Shown: positions 55,429-64,000 of the stretch, piece after piece
Layout of the letters: each line of letters begins with the position of its first letter
Numbering within the stretch: position 1 is the first letter of the stretch
Source: Plantago ovata
Lineage: Eukaryota; Streptophyta; Magnoliopsida; Lamiales; Plantaginaceae
NCBI GenBank assembly: GCA_028274465.1
Contig: CM051456.1
Span: forward strand, 70,852,753 to 70,916,752
Direction: 5' to 3'
DNA: 64,000 bases
Translations under genes and position numbers: made by a program
The notes under the pieces: model-generated
The model's database searches: none
What the model was told of the DNA's origin: nothing
Seen by the model: the letters and a program-made list of their open reading frames with translations, nothing else

Positions 55429-57821
55429 TTAAGCTATTCCAGCAGAAGATTTTCTCAGAATCTCCCTTACACTTTTCTCAGCAAGCGCAGAAAATTCAAC
55501 ACAGTCCTTTTCGTAATCTTCATGTAGCTTACGGACTTCGAGATGAATGATCCTTGCGTTCTTGCAGGCGGTGTAATGATGATTTTCACCATTCATTTCT
55601 TTGTAGTGCAACACCCACAAATGCATGCCCCAATTGCTGGCATGGAGAAGTTGTGTATCTGAAATTCCCTTGTTAGCATGAATCTTCCTTAACCAGAGAA
55701 GATCTTCTTCTTGATCCTTGGCAGTGAGATAGAAATACTCATAAGGAATCAAGCCATATTTCTTCTTTGACTTCTTGGTTAAAGGGTCAGAGTAGTAAGC
55801 AACACCAATTGGTTTGATTAAATCAGGCTCTTGCTTAATTTATTTGCCAATAAATGTTCTTCTTACCAAGACTTCCAGATTCAGCCATCTTGCAACAATG
55901 TTTCTTGGGTAGGGAGGAGGATCCCTTTCGTTTCTTTTCACCTTTAATTCAATCCAAGTGTACATTTGATTCAGTACAACAATTGGAAAGAAATCATTTG
56001 CCAATACATCTTCCAACTTTAAGATCCAACAACCATGAACATTTCTGATCACATTTTGAGTTGTTTCCTCATTGTTGGTCTTTGTATAATCAATGCCGGA
56101 GCCAATGGAAATGCTGGCTAGCCTCTTTTCTTCCTGTCTTTGCCTTCTTCTTCTTGACTTTGCATTTTCTTTATCTCTTGCTGAAGATCTTGAGTCAGAA
56201 GAGAAATGTTTTGAGTGGCCAGACGGAGTTAGGGCTGTGATTGGTCTAGATCTTATAGCTTGAGCTATTGTTTGATTGTCATCATCATCATCATCATCTT
56301 CATTCAGATCTTGATGACTCCCAGTATGACAGTATTCATGAGTTTCAGCAGAAGTTCTTCTCCTTTTCGGATTTGCTGAAATTAACTCAGAATCTGTTTC
56401 AGCTTGTCTTTTAGAACATTGCTCTCTTTCAGCAAGAGGTTCTATTGTCAATGGCGCTTCTTCAGCAAGGTTTTTCTTTCTTGAAGATTTTCTTTGTTTA
56501 TCTTCCCCCCTAGGCATGGATTGCATCATTGGAGTAATGTGCAGAGAGAAAATCTCATTGCAATTTTCAGCAAGAGTACTTAGGCTATTGTACTTAAGAA
56601 TAATTGCTTGCTGATCAGCGGTCAGCTTGGACAATTCATGTTTTATACTCACCAAGTTCTCCTCATGTCTGCGCTCATTGTCGACTTTTTCTTCAATGAA
56701 AGTTTGAGCCTTTTTCAATGCAGTCTTTGCCAGTTTGAGTGTTTGACTGACATCTTCTTCATGACTTTTATGATGTAGACTTATGTCTTTTTGAGCTATG
56801 GTAAGAGAAGTAGTGCGTTCAGCACAGTAGCCAGTATTTTGCCTATGTCAAGCGGACTCTCAGCAAGCAGTGCATCGTCCTCTTCTTTGCAGGCTTTTAA
56901 TTCTTGGAGTAAAATCCTCCACACTAGGGAACGGCACTAAAGAAGGAGTTACGGAATGAACTTTAAGCTTAGTAGCGAATTGATCATCTTTGGTCAGCAA
57001 ATGACATCTTATATCATCTCCTACATCATTTTCATCATCAGGAGGAGGAATTGTAACCACTGTTGGTTCAGCTTTCTTTGTTAGATCTTCTTCATTTGCT
57101 GAGAGATCTTCTTCGTCATCAGATTCATCAAGGCCAGTAACCTTGGTTCCTAAATTTGTAGCTTCATTCCCTTTTGATTGAGTGGTTGCTGAGGACAACT
57201 CTTTAGACTCAACAACTGGAGTTTCACCAGTAGTAACTTTTGATTGAGTGGTTGCTCAGGGCAACACTTGGGACTCAACAACTGGAGTTTCACCAGTAGT
57301 AAGTAGAAGGGAGGGGACTGCCGTATGCTTCACTCCTGAAGATTGAGCAATGTCTAGATTCTGCGTATGCCTTGCATGAATCTGTAGACTGTTTTGAAGT
57401 GCTCTTTGATAATCTTCATCCATTTCTTCATCATCAAGGTTTGGTTCAGTGACCTTGGCATCGAGTAAAGATAACTCGGCATCAGAAAGCTTATTTTTTC
57501 CTAGTTTCATTTCAACGCTCTTTCTAGCGTACTCTTCTTCAGTTTCAGCAACTTGTTCAGTTGCTTGAGTACTTGTCTCTGCAGGAGCAGGATTGGATTC
57601 TTGTTGCTGACTTGGTGTGTGATCAGCTTGCTGATTTTCAATATCATGACGTTCAGTCTCAGCAACTGTCAATTTAAGTCCACCAGCATCAGGACTAGGA
57701 CCTTGATTATCATCATCGTCGTCTTTTTTGTCCTTAGAATCTTTTCCTTCATCATCACTTGGATCTTTGGGAATGTTCTCATCCTCTTCTTCTTCATCAT
57801 CGTCCATCAGTATGACCAACT
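55429..57821 (-). pseudogene. A6 partial aORF, cut by Athila G5
   Basis: It enters at 57821 inside the acidic region (DDDEEEEDENIPKDPSDDE), where the G5 LTR begins, and ends at TAA 55429-55431 (REILRKSSAGIA). Order: Gln-rich region, two TTGETPVVES/LPSATTQ repeats (about 57172-57302), SPLDIGKIL region, helical segment, NLS-like RRRRQRQEEKR and C-terminal domain. Breaks lie near 57230, 56850 (short deletion) and 55840. It is closely similar to A5, consistent with recent duplication. The N-terminal domain is not present. Confidence 0.75.
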
Positions 57822-59030
57822 TGATGCACTGGAAGTTTGTCAGACTGAATTAATCAAATAAATTTGTTTTTAGCCAAAGGCAATTCACAACTACAACGAA
57901 AACCGTACTGTAGCAGTAAAATAACCTCGAGTGTCGATCTCTAAGGACTATAACTAGCTTTATCTAATTTAACTTAAACTATAAATTCAACAAACGACTT
58001 AGCACAGATTTTTCTTATCAAAGATAATGGAAGTTAGTGATAGTATGATCATTCAAAGAATCAGGTTAATAATCATGCATGAAGTACCCGATCGTTTTGC
58101 ATAGAAATCTAAGATCATGAATTGTCCAATGTGTTCCGTTCAATTCAACACTACGAAGATAGAGGGCTTAGATAGATCAAAGAAATAAAGCAATAACTCA
58201 AAGTCTGATTCGCGTTACAGCCATCATGCACAATTAAGAACCCTAGATAAGAAATCACATACTATCACCAACGATAGATTTAGCTACTCATAGATGTCAT
58301 GCAATCAACAGAAATGAAAGCAAGATTGAATGAAAACATGTTGAAATATATAAATATAAATAGAAAAATCTTGAGATATAATGTTACCGACGAAGGTTGT
58401 CAATCTCCGAAGAATTGCGAACTCACAAGCAAGATAATCCTCCAATTGATAAGAAAAATAGTCTCCTATGCTAAGAATTCCCAGAACAGGCTCTGGAGAA
58501 TTCCTATCTAAAACTATGTGAAAAGGTATGAAGAAAGGTTTGAGAAAGTATGAAAAACGTAGAAACAGAAACAACTATATATAGGAGTTCGGAACCCGTG
58601 GGGCGAGTCGCCCCAGACACCGGACGAACCGCCTGGTGTGGGGCGAACCGCCCCACATCCCGGGCGAACCGCCCGGGAGCTCCAGTCGGCGGAAAACGCG
58701 TTTTTTACGCGTTTTTTGCCTTCTTTTCCTTTTGGGCTCGTTTTTTACCTTCTAGTGACCTTTAAGCCTTGAAACTCGACCCCTAGACTTCAAATCTCAT
58801 CCGGAACCTTCTAGATACTCCATGAATGTCCTCGGAACACCGATTCTTCATTCTCTTCAATATAATTGCCCGGAAAATCACGTTTTTCACCTAAAACCTG
58901 AAAAATACAAACTAAAGGGAAACGTGACACTATTCTAATAAAATGCACTATAATATAGCTAAATTAACATAGAGGATAGCTAAATAGGTGAAAAAAGACT
59001 CGAATGAAGGTGTAAAATACACGTTCATCA
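57822..59030 (-). repeat. G5 3' LTR (1209 bp)
   Basis: It runs from TGATGCACTGG (complement of the LTR 3' end) to GTTCATCA at 59030, followed by the complemented polypurine tract. Four GC palindromes lie at 58597-58679. CAACT at 57817-57821 is the candidate target duplication in the A6 aORF. It belongs to the same subfamily as the solo LTR G1. Confidence 0.88.
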
Positions 59031-60769
59031 AACTCCCCAAACCGAACCTTTGCTTGTCCTCAAGCAACTAAGTTAGACTCTAATGCAAAAAACAATGCAA
59101 CACAAAAAATGGAGTCTCATGCCAAATGAAATGAACTAATCTATTGAATCTATCAAAACTTATGAACAAAAACCATACAAATCATAACATGGATATTGGT
59201 TGAAGAATGCCTCGATTGACTCATACACATTCACATATGCACTTATGTCAAACAAGATAGTCTCTCGTAACATTCTCTACCTGGACCTAGTCAGTGACGA
59301 CGTAATGAAGCATGTTAAGATTTGAATGGTTGTCCCGTGCCTATGAAACTGAGGACTTACCAAGTTAAGACTTTTCCTCAAAGAGGTCGAACCAATACTG
59401 GCTCTCATCAAACGAAGGAGGGTTCCCTAAAAGTTCACAATCCCCTATTCTACCCATCTCTCAAGCAAAGCCTTAAACTATTCACCACTTCCTGAATGGC
59501 AGGACGATGGTGGTCTAGAACGGATGACACTCAAACAAACAAAAGACAAAAATTACAACTCGATTACGAACATTACAAGAATTGAAAAACGAGACAAACA
59601 CTTTGCTAAACTGCTTTTTGGCTTTTTTGGACCCTTCCTTGCTTTTTTTGGGGTCTTTTCTTTTTTTTCTTTTTCTTTTCCAAATTTTTTGTTTTTTTCT
59701 GGAATTATTCCTTCCTTTTTTTTTTCGATTTTTTTTTCTTTTTTTTTTATAGCCAGCCGTAGCACAACGAAAAAGAAATTACAATGACACACAAACGACC
59801 TCCCCAAACTTATTCGAAAGAATAGGTTGCAAACAAAGGATCACACAATCTCACACTACCTCCTTCCTAGGCATTTAGCAATCTCAAAGCAAGGTGAAGA
59901 CTTGTTGCCTCTTAGGTACATAATTACTCGGGAAAACAACCATAAAATCCTAACATGCATCATCCTATTATAAAGGCCTTCGTGAACCGCAGTAGAGAAA
60001 ACACCACTAAGTGATGTCCAGACTACCAAGCTTAACTAAGTGCAAACATAAATGTGACAAGCCAAGCGAGAAAAACCTCAAACAAATTCATAGAGATGAA
60101 GCATATGATTAAGGTCATAATTAGTTAATCTACCCAATAAAAAATTTCAAAAAATTTGGCAATAATCTCCACATAAAACATGTAAAACTAGACTAGGATG
60201 AATGTAGTGAATGCAACTAAATACTAAGAAAGCGGTAAACGTGCAAATGCTAATGCAAACAAGGTTTCACGAGTAATCATAAGCAAAACAAGTATAGGAA
60301 TACCCAGTGATAACCCCCCCCCCCAAACCTAAACGTCGTCGCTCGTCCCGAAGACGAAAGTGGATTAGAAGGTGAAAACTATCTTGTATATGTGACCTAT
60401 ATTACTCAATCAAACTTGTGAGAAAACAAAACGGGCGATAAACGAGGTAAAAAGATCGATAATTTAGCATAATAGGAGAAAATCGGGTTTCCGAACGAAA
60501 ATCCGGATCTCCGGGTTTACTGGATGCCCGGGGCGAACCGCCACACGTGGGAGGCGATTCGCCTGGGGTTTCTAGTAAACCCCAGGTTCCCTGGTCGTGC
60601 CAGGCGAATCGCCCCTCGTGGGGGCGGTTCGCCCGGCACCTCCAGACTCCTGGAGGTGTCGGTTTCCCTCCTAAAATGCTAAATTATCATCTAGAGACGT
60701 ATTTTATCACAAAAAACATACGAAAATATAAAACACAACACAATGATATGCTCAAAATGACAAAACACA
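59031..60769 (-). other. G5 3' internal region, non-coding
   Basis: No gene is seen. Reading the minus strand from pol: GC palindromes (60528-60656), a G12-type purine run (complement of the C run near 60318) after GACGAGCGACGACG, and an Athila 3' region with one CCTATTCTTTCGAATA hairpin (about 59808). An A/G tract (complement of the T-rich 59640-59750) and the polypurine tract adjoin 59031. Poly-C and T tracts make the assembly here worth checking. Confidence 0.75.
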
Positions 60770-62292
60770 CTAACCTTCAGTAGAGGCGGAAAGGGTAAGC
60801 TCAAGATGATCAACCTCCCTTTGATCACTAGATATCTCGAAGTATGGCTTCACTCGTTGACCATTCACCTTGAAAGTATTGCCCGTCTTCGGATCAAAGA
60901 GTTCTACAGCTCCATGGAGAGAAACTTTGATAATTTCGTATGGTCCATCCCAACGAGTACGGAGCTTTCCGAGGAATAGTCGAAGGCGAGAATTAAAAAC
61001 CAAAGCTTTTTGCCCAGGAATCAGTTCCTTACGTACTATACCATGATCATGATACTTCTTAGTACGTTCTTTGTAGATCTTGGCATTTTCATAAGCACCT
61101 AGGCGTAATTCATCAAGCTCATCGAGTTGCAACAATCGTTCTTCGCCAGCTTTTCCCATATCAAGATTGAGTGCTTTGATAGCCAATACGCCTTGTGATC
61201 CAATTCTACGGGAAGGTGGCATGCTTTCCCATACACAAGTCTGTACGGAGTGGTTCCAATCACCGTTTTGTAGCTAGTCCTGTATGCCCAAAGTGCATCA
61301 TTTAATTTTCCTGCCCAATCTTTCCTGCTAGGCTTCACTACTCGCTCCAGAATCTTCTTAATTTGACGGGTTGCTAACTTCAACTTGTCCCGAAGTCTGT
61401 GGGTGATATGGCGTAGCAACACTATGGTGGACACCGTATCTCTTAAGAATAGAGGCAAAGGTTCTATTGACGAAGTGCGAACCTCCATCACTGATGATTC
61501 TCCTAGGACACCCAAATCTAGAAAATATCACATCCTTCAAGAACTTCATAAAAACCGCGCCGTGATTCGTTTTTGTGGGAATTGCCTCCACCCACTTAGT
61601 CACATAATCCACCGCAACAAGAATGTATCCATAACCTCCACTTGATGGAAATGGTCCCATGAAATCAATGCCCCATACGTCGAAAGGTTCGACCACTAGA
61701 TTCCCTTGAAGGGGCATTTCGTCTTTCTTGCCAATATTACCACCTCGTTGACATGGGTCGCAATTTTTCACAAAAGTTCGAGCATCTCGGTGCACTGTTG
61801 GCCAGAAAAATCCTGCTTGCAGTACTTTGCGAGCTATTTTTAAGCCACTATAGTGTCCTCCACAATGAAGCTCATGGCAATGACTCAACACACTATGTTG
61901 CTCTTCTTGTGGCACGCATCTCCTCAGAATTCCATCAGCTCCTTCTTTGAAAAGATGCGGATCATCCCATATGAAAGACCTGCAACGCTTGGCAAGAGCT
62001 CTCTTGTAGGAGGCTGAAAAATTAGTTGGGCAAATACTCATAGCCAAATAGTTCACAATATCAGCATACCATGGCTCTTCATTAACCTTCATTAAGTTCT
62101 CATCGGGGAGATCCTCATTAATAGGTATCGAATCAACAGGGATATTTGGTATTCTAGACAAATGATCAGCTACCAAATTCTTCCTACCAGCTCTATCCAC
62201 TATGGTCAAATCAAAATCTTGTAGCAATAGGACCCAACGGATTAATCTAGGCTTAGAATCTTGCTTAGCTATTAAATGTCTCAAAGCAGCAT
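60770..62292 (-). pseudogene. pol: G5 RNase H end and integrase, left arm, two frameshifts
   Basis: The frame enters with [18 protein letters not shown] and VADHLSRI (RNase H end). Integrase follows with [43 protein letters not shown] and [14 protein letters not shown] 1-base insertion at about 61373 (GCAACCCGTC against GCAATCGTC in the right arm) breaks the frame. A 1-base loss at about 61185 restores it later. The C-terminal GPY motif ([11 protein letters not shown]) lies near 60930. The gene is otherwise nearly identical to the right arm. RT upstream is absent because the inverted repeat begins here. Confidence 0.88.
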
Positions 62293-62350
62293 TGAGACAT
62301 TTAATAGCTAAGCAAGATTCTAAGCCTAGAATCATACTGATCATGCTGCT

Positions 62351-63865
62351 TTGAGACATTTAATAGCTAAGCAAGATTCTAAGCCTAGATTAATCCGTTG
62401 GGTCCTATTTCTACAAGATTTTGATTTGACCATAGTGGATAGAGCTGGTAGGGAGAATTCGGTAGCTGATCATTTGTCTATTATACCAAATATCCATGTT
62501 GATTCGATACCTATTAATGCGGATCTCCCCGATAAGCACTTAATGAAGGTTAATGAAGAACCATGGTATGCTGATATTGTGAACTATTTGGCTATGAGTA
62601 TTTGCCCAACTAATTTTTCAGCCTCCGACAAGAGAGCTCTTGCCAAGCGTTGCAGGTCTTTCATATGGGATGATCCGCATCTTTTCAAAGAAGGAGCTAA
62701 TGGAATTCTGAGGAGATGCGTGCCACAAGAAGAGCAACAAAGTGTGTTGAGTCATTGCCATGAGCTTCATTGTGGAGGACACTATAGTGGCTTAAAAACA
62801 GCTCGCAAAGTACTGCAAGCAGGATTTTTCTGGCCAACAGTGCACCGAGATGCTCGAACTTTTGTGAAATATTGCGACCCATGTCAACGAGGTGGTAATA
62901 TTGGCAAGAAAGACGAAATGCCCCTTCAAGGGAATCTAATGGTCGAACCTTTCGACGTATGGGGCATTGATTTCATGGGACCATTTCCATCAAGTGGAGG
63001 TTATGGATACATTCTTGTTGCGGTGGATTATGTGACTAAGTGGGTGGAGGAAATTCCCACAAAAATGAATGATGGCGCGGTTTTTATGAAGTTCTTGAAG
63101 GATGTGATATTTTCAAGATTTGGGTGTCCTAGGACAATCATAAGTGATGGAGGTTCGCACTTCGTCAATAGAACCTTTTCCTCTCTTCTTAAGAGATACG
63201 GTGTCCACTATAGTGTTGCTATGCCATATCACCCACAGACTTCGGGACAAGTTGAAGTTAGCAATCGTCAAATTAAGAAGATTCTGGAGCGAGTAGTGAA
63301 GCCTAGCAGGAAAGATTGGGCAGGAAAATTGAATGATGCACTTTGGGCATACAGGACTAGCCACAAAACGGTGATTGGAACCACTCCGTACAGACTTGTG
63401 TATGGGAAAGCATGCCACCTTCCCGTAGAATTGGAACACAAGGCGTATTGGGCTATCAAAGCACTCAATCTTGATATGGGAAAAGCTGGCGAAGAACAGT
63501 TGTTGCAACTCGATGAGCTTGATGAATTACGCCTAGGTGCTTATGAAAATGCCAAGATCTACAAAGAACGTACTAAGAAGTATCATGATCGTGGTATAGT
63601 ACGTAAGGAACTGATTCCTGGGCAAAAAGCTTTGGTTTTTAATTCTCGCCTTAGACTATTCCCCGGAAAGCTCCGTACTCGTTGGGATGGACCATACGAA
63701 ATTATCAAAGTTGCTCCCGATGGAGCTGTAGAACTCTTTGATCCGAAGAAGGGCAATAGTTTCAAGGTGAATGGTCAACGAGTGAAGCCATACTTCGAGA
63801 TATCTAGTGATCAAAGGGAGGTTGATCATCTTGAGCTTACCCTTTCCGCCTCTACTGAAGGTTAG
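62351..63865 (+). CDS. pol: Athila RNase H end and integrase, right arm, open frame
   Basis: An uninterrupted frame of 504 codons, truncated at its 5' end (no ATG; it opens inside RNase H at [13 protein letters not shown]). Residues 1-45 are the RNase H end (VADHLS). The integrase zinc finger is H140-x3-H144-x30-C175-x2-C178. The catalytic triad is D207 (GIDFMG), D266 (ISDGGSHF) and E302 (GQVEVSN), a classical D-D(35)-E. The C-terminal GPY motif ([11 protein letters not shown]) and [12 protein letters not shown] end it at TAG 63863-63865. Integrase inserts retroelement cDNA in the nucleus. Without RT and a start codon this copy is not autonomous, but the domain itself looks intact. Confidence 0.88.
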   Translation: MRHLIAKQDSKPRLIRWVLFLQDFDLTIVDRAGRENSVADHLSIIPNIHVDSIPINADLPDKHLMKVNEEPWYADIVNYLAMSICPTNFSASDKRALAKRCRSFIWDDPHLFKEGANGILRRCVPQEEQQSVLSHCHELHCGGHYSGLKTARKVLQAGFFWPTVHRDARTFVKYCDPCQRGGNIGKKDEMPLQGNLMVEPFDVWGIDFMGPFPSSGGYGYILVAVDYVTKWVEEIPTKMNDGAVFMKFLKDVIFSRFGCPRTIISDGGSHFVNRTFSSLLKRYGVHYSVAMPYHPQTSGQVEVSNRQIKKILERVVKPSRKDWAGKLNDALWAYRTSHKTVIGTTPYRLVYGKACHLPVELEHKAYWAIKALNLDMGKAGEEQLLQLDELDELRLGAYENAKIYKERTKKYHDRGIVRKELIPGQKALVFNSRLRLFPGKLRTRWDGPYEIIKVAPDGAVELFDPKKGNSFKVNGQRVKPYFEISSDQREVDHLELTLSASTEG

Positions 63866-64000
63866 TGTGTTTTGTCGTTTTGAGCATATCATTGTGTTGT
63901 GTTTTGTATTTTCGTATGCGTTTTGTGATAAAATAGGTCTCTAGATGATAATTTAGCATTTTAGGAGGGAAACCGACACCTCCAGGAGTATGGAGGTGCC
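63866..64000 (+). other. post-integrase spacer at the window edge
   Basis: No gene is seen. It mirrors 60635-60769 and ends in a hairpin, CACCTCCAGGAGTATGGAGGTG, that leads into the GC-palindrome zone on the left arm. The element continues past the window. Confidence 0.7.

Larger units (their letters stand above)
45573..57821 (-). mobile_element. head-to-tail array of Copia-A [partial aORF - 3'UTR - LTR] units
   Basis: Reading the minus strand, A6 aORF (57821-55429) is followed by 3'UTR, PPT and LTR (55166-53592). A5 aORF (53591-50374) follows with 3'UTR, PPT and LTR (50111-48542), then A4 aORF (48541-45573). In both internal joints the LTR end ACA is fused to the same part of the aORF, next to the intron-1 acceptor, with no primer site, gag or pol. 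The full unit is 5050 bp (48542-53591). This reads as a non-autonomous deletion derivative, LTR-partial aORF-LTR, in tandem. Confidence 0.8.
60635..64000. repeat. large inverted repeat, arms of at least 1.66 kb, 50-bp spacer
   Basis: The left arm 60635-62292 and right arm 62343-64000 are reverse complements around the centre 62317.5. Paired coordinates sum to 124635 at both ends of the coding region (stops at 60770 and 63865), and the arms still match at the window end. The spacer 62293-62342 contains a direct copy of about 38 bases of the right arm (from TTGAGACATTTAATAGC). Differences between arms are scattered substitutions and two compensating 1-base indels. Confidence 0.9.

Noticed and set aside
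62351..62353. TTG as a real start codon of the right-arm integrase frame
   Set aside because: The frame opens inside conserved RNase H sequence at the inverted-repeat joint. It is a truncation, not a start.

Overview
This window looks like a plant nuclear genome, probably a eudicot (inference), and consists entirely of nested LTR retrotransposons. I see no convincing host gene, tRNA, rRNA or CRISPR array. Every long reading frame belongs to gag, pol or an extra element-encoded ORF, and nearly all are broken.

Three families make up the window. Copia-A is a Sirevirus-like Ty1/copia family with LTRs of about 1.55-1.65 kb (TGTTAGG...CAACA), an initiator-Met tRNA primer site, a long coiled-coil gag, and a very long additional ORF (aORF) between pol and the 3' LTR. 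I number its copies A1-A6. Athila is a Ty3/gypsy family with LTRs of 1.2-1.33 kb (TGATGAA...TTCATCA) and a TGGCGCC-type primer site; its copies are G1-G5. Copia-B has 2.08 kb LTRs (TGATAG...TTACA) and is present as one 3' end and one solo LTR.

Layout: 1-2332 is the 3' end of a Copia-B inserted in the 3' LTR of A1. 2333-10719 is A1 (minus), whose 5' LTR carries the solo Athila LTR G1 (9374-10573). 10720-17477 is A2 (plus); A1 sits in its gag. 17478-19175 holds two nested minus-strand Copia-A LTRs. 19176-25341 holds a truncated minus Athila (G2) and a small non-autonomous plus Athila (G3). 25342-45572 is A3 (plus), split by the non-autonomous Athila G4 (27524-37842), which is itself split by a solo Copia-B LTR (34845-36929). 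45573-57821 is a head-to-tail minus-strand array of [partial aORF - 3'UTR - LTR] units (A6, A5, A4). 57822-64000 is Athila G5 (minus), whose RNase H-integrase end is mirrored by a plus-strand copy, forming a large inverted repeat centred near 62318 that reaches the window end.

The most unusual content is the Copia-A aORF. It has a TATA-like promoter of its own, nuclear-localisation-like basic clusters, no visible signal peptide or membrane span, and three short GT-AG introns that stay open in frame. One copy lacks the third intron exactly, as expected of an element copied from spliced RNA. Each family also carries an unexplained set of hairpins: AT-rich palindromes in the Copia-B LTR, GC-rich palindromes in Athila, and TTGCTGA/TCAGCAA-based hairpins throughout Copia-A.
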